NCBI GenBank assembly: GCA_041665165.1
Contig: JBAYJJ010000016.1
Location: 1-27,485 of the forward strand
Direction of reading: 5' to 3'
From: MWCR01 sp041665165
GTDB lineage: Bacteria; Patescibacteriota; Patescibacteriia; 2-12-FULL-60-25
Length of the DNA: 27,485 bases
Shown here: positions 1 to 4,417 of the stretch, one piece after another
Layout of the letters: the number at the start of each line of letters is the position of its first letter
How positions within the stretch are numbered: the stretch's first letter is position 1
Notes under the pieces: generated by a model
The model's input: the letters and a program-made list of their open reading frames with translations, nothing else
The model's database searches: none
What the model was told of the DNA's origin: nothing
Translations under genes and position numbers: made by a program

Positions 1-225
1 GGATTGGGGGCTGAAATTCGCCCCCATGAAGCCGGATTCGCTAGTAACGGCCGATCAGCAATGCGGCCGTGAATACGTTCTCGGGTCTTGTACTCACCGC
101 CCGTCACGTCAAGAGAGTTGGCAATGCCCGAAGGCCCCGTTGAGGGGACGAAGGCAGGGTCAGCGATAGGGACGAAGTCGTAACAAGGCATCCGTAGCGG
201 AAGCTGTGGATGGATCACCTCCTTT
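1..225 (+). rRNA. rrs: 16S ribosomal RNA, 3' end (partial)
   Basis: The window opens inside the 3' domain of a small-subunit rRNA. The universal block around the 1400 region (TGTACTCACCGCCCGTCA), the decoding-site sequence GAAGTCGTAACAAGG, and the helix-45/anti-SD end GGATCACCTCCTTT are all readable. The anti-SD core CCTCC is intact, so this ribosome can use SD sequences even though many genes here lack them. Helix 45 and its flanks are divergent compared with Proteobacteria, which fits a CPR bacterium. The 5' part of the gene lies outside the window. The mature 3' end is placed by homology at about 224-226. Confidence 0.96.
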
Positions 226-238
226 CTAGGGAGAAATT

Positions 239-355
239 ACCCCCGACGCCGTAAGGCTATGGGGGTCATCCCGAGGTCGATGATGTATCGATTTGCCTAT
301 GGCAGATAGTGACATCTTCATTTCGGCGTATTTCCTCCAGATGGTCACTATTCTG
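239..355 (+). other. 16S rRNA trailer with two hairpins
   Basis: Just downstream of the mature 16S end are two inverted repeats. One has a 6-bp GC stem (239-244 with 261-266) enclosing a smaller stem. The other pairs 303-317 with 339-355 (AGATAGTGAC with GTCACTATTCT, one bulge). They are likely pre-rRNA trailer structures, possibly maturation sites. No tRNA or 23S rRNA follows; transcription appears to stop at 370-393. Confidence 0.5.
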
Positions 356-369
356 AAGTTCAAAATCTG

Positions 370-393
370 AACCGCCCCAAAAGGGCGGTTTTG
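370..393. terminator. Bidirectional intrinsic terminator between 16S and the minus-strand gene
   Basis: The stem ACCGCCC / GGGCGGT with an A-rich loop is flanked by A's on the left and T's on the right. It can therefore terminate the 16S transcript on the plus strand and the 433-687 gene on the minus strand. It marks the end of the rRNA unit, so this rRNA operon is 16S-only. Confidence 0.8.
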
Positions 394-432
394 GATATAA
401 AAAACGCACCTTAACAGATGCGAGAGATGCCT

Positions 433-687
433 TTAAGTCAGAGAGATGCGGTAAACGATGAAGGAGCCTGTTGGGCGCAGCCAGTAGGTAGAAAAATGGA
501 CAAACACCTCTTCTTGCCTTTTTTTCTCATGTTCTTTCAGGATGTTTTGCCATTTTTCTTGAGCCTCCCTTATGGCCTCATCTTTTGATGTCGCATTCAG
601 AGAAAGCTGATTTGGCTCCCACCCCGCGTCAGGGCTGAATTGTGGACTTGTTTGGCATTGGTATTCCAGAAACCATTTGCCGATCAT
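433..687 (-). CDS. Small hypothetical protein, 84 aa
   Basis: The family is not recognised. The start is set by a strong SD (AAAGGAG) about 7 nt upstream of the ATG, and a candidate promoter lies further upstream (725-753). The protein is soluble with no membrane segment. Residues 30-60 are charged and predicted helical (many E, K, Q), and aromatic residues sit at both ends. It is monocistronic and reads toward the terminator at 370-393. It belongs to the SD-led class of orphan genes in this window, in contrast to the SD-less conserved genes. The good RBS, promoter and terminator make it a real gene, but function is unknown. Confidence 0.7.
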   Translation of the reverse strand: MIGKWFLEYQCQTSPQFSPDAGWEPNQLSLNATSKDEAIREAQEKWQNILKEHEKKRQEEVFVHFSTYWLRPTGSFIVYRISLT

Positions 688-724
688 GTTTTTCTCCTTT
701 AGATTTTTGCGTTGATTGCAGTTT

Positions 725-753
725 TGTTTACCATGAAATTGCTATTTCGTCAA
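725..753 (-). promoter_or_regulatory. Candidate promoter of the 84-aa gene
   Basis: On the minus strand TTGACG (748-753), a 17-bp spacer and TAAACA (725-730) precede the gene by about 38 bp. The -35 is good and the -10 weak. Confidence 0.45.
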
Positions 754-767
754 GCTTGCCATGGCTC

Positions 768-796
768 TTGTCGTCATTTTGTTTTTATGAGATAAC
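768..796 (+). promoter_or_regulatory. Promoter of tRNA-Pro
   Basis: TTGTCG (768-773), a 17-bp spacer and GATAAC (791-796) place a start site at about 803, just before the mature tRNA 5' end at 807. Confidence 0.55.
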
Positions 797-806
797 TATC
801 CCACTT

Positions 807-882
807 CGGGCTATGGCGAAGTTGGCATCGCGCTTGCATGGGGTGCAAGAGGCCGTGGGTTCGAGTCCCACTAGCCCGACCA
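807..882 (+). tRNA. tRNA-Pro (anticodon GGG)
   Basis: A complete cloverleaf is readable. The acceptor CGGGCTA pairs with TAGCCCG. The C1-G72 pair is typical of bacterial tRNA-Pro. The anticodon stem CTTGC/GCAAG encloses the loop ATGGGGT (anticodon GGG, G37), and the T arm is GTGGG-TTCGAGT-CCCAC. The discriminator is A and the 3' CCA is encoded. It reads Pro CCC/CCU codons. It has its own promoter and terminator. Confidence 0.95.
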
Positions 883-885
883 GAC

Positions 886-911
886 AAAAAAGACTCGTTG
901 GAGTCTTTTTT
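886..911 (+). terminator. Terminator of tRNA-Pro
   Basis: The perfect stem AAAAAAGACTC / GAGTCTTTTTT with loop GTTG begins four bases after the encoded CCA. It is a textbook intrinsic terminator. Confidence 0.9.
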
Positions 912-940
912 GGTGTATGGTTTTTAACTAATGATGATGT

Positions 941-969
941 TTGACAATAAGGCAAGATTGGAGTAATAA
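941..969 (+). promoter_or_regulatory. Promoter of the 1031-1576 gene pair
   Basis: Consensus TTGACA (941-946), a 17-bp spacer and TAATAA (964-969) predict transcription from about 976. This rules out a start codon at 941 and supports the ATG at 1031. Confidence 0.7.
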
Positions 970-1030
970 AACAGCATCAAGTTGTACCCCGGCGGCTGGG
1001 CGAGCCGTGTTTCGAAAAAGGAAAAAGATC

Positions 1031-1276
1031 ATGAAACTCGTTGGGATTCTGGAGTCCGTTCACTTGACAGCTCTTCTCTTGACGGGTCTGACGCCTGTTC
1101 TTGTATTCCTGGCGTCGCTGGTCGGTCACCCTTTGATGACTTTTGAGTCGTCGATCATACTCATGCTCATGGCTTTTACGGGTGAGATCTTTCTCTGGCT
1201 TATTGCAATTGACGTATCCAATATCGTGAGGAGCCTCGAGAAGAAGGTCGTCCTGTCAACCTCAAATCGCGGATGA
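1031..1276 (+). CDS. Small inner-membrane protein, 81 aa
   Basis: The family is not recognised. Two hydrophobic segments are visible, about residues 10-32 (rich in L, T, V) and about 40-65 (IILMLMAFTGEIFLWLIAI), followed by a basic C-terminus. It is probably a two-helix membrane protein. The ATG at 1031 is chosen because transcription from the promoter at 941-969 starts after the longer frame's start, and because an AAGG-type SD lies about 10 nt upstream. The next gene, a lipoprotein, begins 36 bp downstream with a strong RBS, so the two are probably co-transcribed. Function unknown. Confidence 0.6.
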   Translation: MKLVGILESVHLTALLLTGLTPVLVFLASLVGHPLMTFESSIILMLMAFTGEIFLWLIAIDVSNIVRSLEKKVVLSTSNRG

Positions 1277-1312
1277 ACAGGGCAAGAAGTGAGTGCCTAC
1301 AAGGAGGTTGCC

Positions 1313-1576
1313 ATGTTCAGAATCCTGATTTGTGCGTTCTTTCTAGGAATTTTGGGTTGTGCAGCAGCGCCTCAAAACATGCCGGCAAGTTCTCCTGCAC
1401 CGCAGGCCCGCACCTACGGACAGGCAGACGGCGCCTGTACGAACGAGGAGGAGTTCAAGCTTTGCATCTTGATTGCGCGCGCCCAGGCACAGAGCGCCGA
1501 GGAATTGGCTGACTGCATCATAATGAAGAGCTACTCGCTCGACCAGCGCATGCAAAAATCCGGCGTTTACAAGTAG
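1313..1576 (+). CDS. Small lipoprotein, 87 aa
   Basis: The ATG at 1313 is preceded by the near-perfect SD AAGGAGG (1301-1307), so the frame's upstream start at 1289 is rejected. The N-terminus is a lipoprotein signal with a hydrophobic core and lipobox ILGC (Cys16), followed by a Pro/Ala/Ser-rich linker. The mature part, about 50 aa, contains three cysteines (GACTNEEEFKLC, then LADC). Two could form a disulfide outside the membrane. The protein is probably anchored to the outer face of the membrane. Homologues are not recognised. It lies second in a pair with the membrane protein at 1031 and has a terminator behind it. Confidence 0.65.
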   Translation: MFRILICAFFLGILGCAAAPQNMPASSPAPQARTYGQADGACTNEEEFKLCILIARAQAQSAEELADCIIMKSYSLDQRMQKSGVYK

Positions 1577-1583
1577 CCTCAAG

Positions 1584-1610
1584 CATCCATTTGGATGTAT
1601 TTTTTATTTT
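1584..1610 (+). terminator. Terminator of the 1031-1576 pair
   Basis: A short stem CATCC / GGATG (1584-1597) is followed by a T-rich tail (TATTTTTTATTTTT). The stem is weak, but the position 8 nt after the stop fits. Confidence 0.5.
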
Positions 1611-1618
1611 TGAAAATG

Positions 1619-1674
1619 TTGATTTTATTGGGGTTATGCACAGGGCAGAGCCTCTGACCCTTGATTTTATTGGG
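1619..1674 (+). repeat. 14-bp direct repeat upstream of the HU gene
   Basis: TTGATTTTATTGGG occurs exactly at 1619-1632 and 1661-1674, 42 bp apart (start to start). Between the copies is a small inverted repeat (GGGCAGA / TCTGACCC). It ends 9 bp before the HU promoter and could be an operator pair or an insertion scar. Confidence 0.5.
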
Positions 1675-1682
1675 TAAAACGC

Positions 1683-1711
1683 TTGCGTCAGTTTCGCAGT
1701 TGAATTATAAT
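1683..1711 (+). promoter_or_regulatory. Promoter of the HU gene
   Basis: TTGCGT (1683-1688), 17-bp spacer, perfect TATAAT (1706-1711). Transcription would start near 1718, giving a leader of about 50 nt with no SD and a small TTGAG/CTCAA hairpin. Confidence 0.75.
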
Positions 1712-1768
1712 TGCTTGCATTGAGCAAAAACTCAAGATAATTCATTATTTATTTAAGACTTTTGTCCT

Positions 1769-2050
1769 ATGGCAAGGTTAACAAAGTCCCAGATCTTGGC
1801 AGAACTTTCCAAGAAGACGGGCGTTTCAAAGAAGGATGTCGGTACCATGATTGATGCTATCGTAGGGTTGGCTTACGTACAGGTTAAGAAGAACGGTGAG
1901 TTTGTACTTCCTGGTTTGGGCAAGTTGGTCAAGGTAAAGCGTGCTGCTCGCATGGGCCGCAACCCAGCCACTGGCGCAACCATCAAGATTGCTGCCAAGA
2001 CAGTAGTCAAATTCCGCGTGGCCAAGGCTGCCAAGGAAGCAGTGTTGTAA
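1769..2050 (+). CDS. hup: HU-family nucleoid-associated DNA-binding protein
   Basis: This is a histone-like HU protein, which bends and compacts DNA as a dimer. The 93-aa length matches the family. The N-terminal helical part (LTKSQILAELSKKTGVSKKD) is followed by the beta-arm signature GRNPATG (about residues 64-70) and the conserved C-terminal part (KTVVKFRVAKAAKEAV). There is no SD before the ATG at 1769; the start is set by family alignment. The strong -10 at 1706-1711 and a terminator at 2079 make it monocistronic. Four 8-nt repeat units sit directly on its stop codon. Assignment to HU rather than IHF follows from the general sequence and is fairly certain. Confidence 0.93.
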   Translation: MARLTKSQILAELSKKTGVSKKDVGTMIDAIVGLAYVQVKKNGEFVLPGLGKLVKVKRAARMGRNPATGATIKIAAKTVVKFRVAKAAKEAVL

Positions 2051-2080
2051 AGATAAAAAGATCAAAAGATAAAAAGTGAA
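2049..2080 (+). repeat. Tandem array of four degenerate octamers (consensus AAAGATAA)
   Basis: Units in phase: AAAGATAA, AAAGATCA, AAAGATAA, AAAGTGAA. The array runs from the HU stop codon to the terminator stem. It belongs with the other 7/8-nt arrays of this window (6989, 7050, 19273, 22097, 23433, 24104). Confidence 0.6.
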
Positions 2081-2110
2081 ATCCTCTGCGTATTGCGGGG
2101 GATTTTTTTA
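2079..2110 (+). terminator. Terminator of the HU gene
   Basis: The stem AAATCC..GCG / GCG..GGATTT (2079-2090 with 2095-2105) is followed by a T tract. Confidence 0.75.
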
Positions 2111-2113
2111 AAC

Positions 2114-2137
2114 AAAAAAGCCGAGGATTAGTCGGCT
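2114..2137 (-). terminator. Terminator of the 2128-2766 gene
   Basis: On the minus strand the stem AGCCGA / TCGGCT is followed by TTTTTTG. The stop codon of the gene lies in the hairpin loop, so translation ends within the terminator. Confidence 0.8.
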
Positions 2138-2766
2138 GAGTCTTTACAGAAACCCAAGACATAGCACCTGTTGAGTTTCTTGATGGCAACGAAAGGAGCA
2201 AGATTGAACGCGACGATCGCCTTGGCCGTGCGGGCTGCGACATCTTCATCGTTAGCGCAAAGCGCACGCAGGTGCGTGGCAACCGCATCCCACAGGGTGG
2301 CGAGCAGGCTTTCGCCGATCAAGCCGCATCTGGTTTCCCAGGGAGAATTTTGGAGGCTTTCACCCAGCCAGTCAACAAAGGAGTTGTTGAGCTCAAGCCA
2401 AAGATGTTTGGCGAGCTCGTCTGCAACTAGGTCGTAGGTTCTTTTTCCCAAGACGCTCGCGAGGCGCTCTGAGTCATTATTCCAAGGCTTGATTTTTTCT
2501 CCGCCACGTACCACCTTGTCGAACCTTGTGGCTTCTTTTTTGGCCTGAGGCCCCTCCAGGCAGACCGTAATGAAGATGGCGTCGCGGAACAGTTTGCAGG
2601 CCTTGAGGTGCTGCTGCGCGATTCTCCGCGGGCTAAAAATCAGTGCTTTATCTTTCACGAATCGAAAGATGGGATCCATGACCTGATAATGTTCCTGACA
2701 GATTCCTCTGGCTGCAGGGTCTGAGTTTTTTGCGACCCAGGTGTACAACTGCTCTTTGCTTGCCAT
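2128..2766 (-). CDS. Hypothetical protein, 212 aa
   Basis: The family is not recognised. A strong SD (AAAGGAGG) 6 nt upstream of the ATG at 2766 fixes the start and rejects a 20-residue longer frame. The product is soluble, mostly helical, rich in Trp and Ala, with no signal peptide or membrane segment. A WNNDSERLASVLGKRTYDL stretch lies mid-protein and the C-terminus contains several Cys. It ends in its own terminator, convergent with HU, and starts back to back with the 2861 gene. It belongs to the SD-led orphan class of this window. Confidence 0.65.
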   Translation of the reverse strand: MASKEQLYTWVAKNSDPAARGICQEHYQVMDPIFRFVKDKALIFSPRRIAQQHLKACKLFRDAIFITVCLEGPQAKKEATRFDKVVRGGEKIKPWNNDSERLASVLGKRTYDLVADELAKHLWLELNNSFVDWLGESLQNSPWETRCGLIGESLLATLWDAVATHLRALCANDEDVAARTAKAIVAFNLAPFVAIKKLNRCYVLGFCKDSAD

Positions 2767-2845
2767 GTCTATCCTCCTTTTGGCAGGATCAATTTTGCAT
2801 AAAAAGAATGTTTTGTCAATACGCACAACTGAGCAGCGACATATT

Positions 2846-2854
2846 TGCTATAAT
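2846..2854 (+). promoter_or_regulatory. Extended -10 promoter of a leaderless gene
   Basis: TGCTATAAT (TATAAT at 2849-2854) ends six bases before the ATG at 2861. With normal start-site spacing the mRNA begins at or within a base or two of the start codon. No good -35 is seen, which fits an extended -10 promoter. Confidence 0.7.
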
Positions 2855-2860
2855 ACTGGC

Positions 2861-4045
2861 ATGGACGTCCAGACGCAGAGTTTGCCACATGCAGTCAAAG
2901 AGGCTGCTTCTTTGCCTGCCCGCCATGCTAGCGCAGGCGTTGCAGGTGGGCGTCCGCCAGCCAAGAACCTGAAAGATGCGTTGTCTGGTTTTGGTTTTTC
3001 TTTGGTCATGAAGGCATCGGATGAATGCCACGTTTTGCCACACATCCTGCACCTCATCGGCAAAGGCGGAGAGCATGTGGTGTTTGAAGACGTCAGGTTC
3101 CCCAATTATGTTTTTAAAGTTGATTTCATCGAGAGTCTGCCAGTCCTGTACGCCCAGCCCAAAGGTACGGATGCTGTTGACGAAGCAGTTGCTGCACTTA
3201 AGGAAAAAGCGGCTAAGCATCACGAGCGTCTTGTAAGGCTGCAAAAGTATTTTTTGCCAGGCACAGTGCCGCTCGAGATGGTAGCCGTAAAAAATGTGCC
3301 CTTGGACGAGGAAGTTGTCGTCACGTTGCTCAAAGATAGGCAGATTGAGGTGCCGAAAAATTTGTCTGTGCCAGCCGTGATGCCAGTGTTGTGTTCCATT
3401 CAACGCAAGATCAGTTTGCCGAAAGCGAAAGTAGATATCTACTCAAGTTACGCAGAGTTGAATCGGACGATTTTGCCTGAGTTTTATGGGGAAGGGCATA
3501 GGCTGTTATCAGGGTCAGAAGTCCTCGGACCGACAGATTATGAAAAAAGAAAACAGATAATTTCATACATCTACCCGTCGCTTAAAAAGATCGCGCAAAA
3601 GCTTGAAGAGGATGCGGACTTTAAATCCATGGTCACGGATTATATCCGTAGGGCCATGCGCTACTCGGCTGATACAGATGAGATAATTGATATGGCTGGT
3701 GGAGGCAATGTTGTCTTTTTTACAGACGAAGAAGGCAGATGGCAGTGTTTCTTGATGGATTCCTTGTCGCCGCCAGAACTGAAGTTTGATTTGATCAAAA
3801 AAGCCGCTTTGCTCATCAAACACGGCGAGCAGGTGGATGTGAGAATGCGCGCCAATACTTTGAATGTCATCAACTATGTCAGGTTCGCGAACGCGCTGGC
3901 CATGCTGTGCAACACACCAGAGAGATTGGATGTGGATGGCATGAAAGAAGTTACGGCCGAGCAATGGCGGCAGGGACTGATTATTGAAAAATATCTGGAT
4001 GTTTATACGCCTAAACGATCGCCAAAGGCTCAAATTAACAATTAA
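2861..4045 (+). CDS. Possible protein-kinase-like-fold protein, 394 aa
   Basis: The family is not firmly recognised. The ATG at 2861 is chosen because TATAAT lies just 6 nt upstream; the longer frame from 2741 would begin before the promoter. Several features resemble kinase or aminoglycoside-phosphotransferase folds. A Gly-rich loop and lysine (IGKGGEHVVFE, about 66-76, then VFKV with K86) could bind ATP. A loop with Asp and Asn (IDMAGGGNVVF, D277, N283) resembles the catalytic Asp/Asn loop. Asp300 in FLMDS could be the metal-binding Asp. Spacing between D277 and N283 is one longer than usual, so activity is doubtful. Residues 18-34 are encoded by a palindromic repeat also found in the 10602 gene. 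A stand-alone gene; substrate unknown. Confidence 0.55.
   Translation: MDVQTQSLPHAVKEAASLPARHASAGVAGGRPPAKNLKDALSGFGFSLVMKASDECHVLPHILHLIGKGGEHVVFEDVRFPNYVFKVDFIESLPVLYAQPKGTDAVDEAVAALKEKAAKHHERLVRLQKYFLPGTVPLEMVAVKNVPLDEEVVVTLLKDRQIEVPKNLSVPAVMPVLCSIQRKISLPKAKVDIYSSYAELNRTILPEFYGEGHRLLSGSEVLGPTDYEKRKQIISYIYPSLKKIAQKLEEDADFKSMVTDYIRRAMRYSADTDEIIDMAGGGNVVFFTDEEGRWQCFLMDSLSPPELKFDLIKKAALLIKHGEQVDVRMRANTLNVINYVRFANALAMLCNTPERLDVDGMKEVTAEQWRQGLIIEKYLDVYTPKRSPKAQINN
2915..2952 (+). repeat. Palindromic element inside a coding sequence, copy 1
   Basis: An imperfect palindrome (stem GCCCGCC / GGTGGGC) encodes LPARHASAGVAGG. Copy 2 at 10635-10673 is similar over 39 nt (28 identities by eye) and is read in the same frame as PARLASESVAGRR. 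Both lie within the first 35 codons of unrelated proteins. Confidence 0.6.
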
Positions 4046-4049
4046 TAAT

Positions 4050-4087
4050 TGTCATTGCGAGGGAAGCGGAGCGACGCGGCAATCTTC
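4050..4087 (+). repeat. Dispersed repeat of the GTCATTGCGAGG...GCAATCT type
   Basis: The sequence starts GTCATTGCGAGGGAAGCGGA and ends GCGGCAATCTT, with ATTGC/GCAAT ends. It resembles the intergenic repeat family found in many unrelated bacteria. It lies five bases after the stop of the 2861 gene and upstream of the tRNA-Val promoter. Confidence 0.55.
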
Positions 4088-4119
4088 AGATAGGAACAGC
4101 TAGTGAGGCGTTATTTGGG

Positions 4120-4148
4120 TTGACAGTTAGGTATTTAAAAAGTAGGAT
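4120..4148 (+). promoter_or_regulatory. Promoter of tRNA-Val
   Basis: Perfect TTGACA (4120-4125), 17-bp spacer, TAGGAT (4143-4148). The start site would be near 4155, so the tRNA precursor would carry the palindromic repeat at 4162-4190 in its 5' leader. Confidence 0.65.
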
Positions 4149-4161
4149 AGTGCCTATTCAT

Positions 4162-4190
4162 CCTCCTTCGCTGAAGCTTCGGCGGACAGG
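4162..4190 (+). repeat. Palindromic repeat in the tRNA-Val 5' leader
   Basis: CTTCGCTGAAGCTTCGGCGG is a near-palindrome centred on GAAGCTTC, ending 4 nt before the mature tRNA. It looks like a copy of a mobile or dispersed palindrome. The rest of the 4046-4194 interval holds only the other repeat and the promoter. Confidence 0.45.
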
Positions 4191-4194
4191 TAAA

Positions 4195-4271
4195 GGACGT
4201 TTAGCTCAGCTGGTTAGAGCGTTCGATTCACATTCGAAAGGTCGCAGGTTCGATTCCTGCAACGTCCACCA
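4195..4271 (+). tRNA. tRNA-Val (anticodon CAC)
   Basis: The acceptor GGACGTT pairs with AACGTCC. The D arm is GCTC..GAGC. The anticodon stem TTCGA/TCGAA encloses loop TTCACAT (anticodon CAC), and the T arm is GCAGG-TTCGATT-CCTGC. The 3' ACCA is encoded. It reads Val GUG codons. It has its own promoter and terminator. Confidence 0.95.
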
Positions 4272-4275
4272 CATG

Positions 4276-4310
4276 AAACGCCCGGCAAAACGCTGGGTGT
4301 TTTGTTTTAG
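4276..4310 (+). terminator. Terminator of tRNA-Val
   Basis: An 11-bp stem AAACGCCCGGC / GCTGGGTGTTT (with G-U pairs) is followed by a T-rich tail. Confidence 0.8.
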
Positions 4311-4319
4311 CATTAATCT

Positions 4320-4348
4320 TTGACAAAATGCGGTTTTTCGGTTCTACT
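4320..4348 (+). promoter_or_regulatory. Candidate promoter of the 831-aa lipoprotein
   Basis: TTGACA at 4320-4325 is perfect. The best -10 is TCTACT (4343-4348, 17-bp spacer) or TACTAA (4345-4350, 19-bp spacer). The leader to the ATG at 4418 is about 65 nt and contains the SD. Confidence 0.5.
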
Positions 4349-4417
4349 AAAGGTAAGGCCCAGTTTTATAAGGGCAAGCTCTCTGAAAACTAAAGATTCA
4401 CATGAAGGAGGTGGGTC

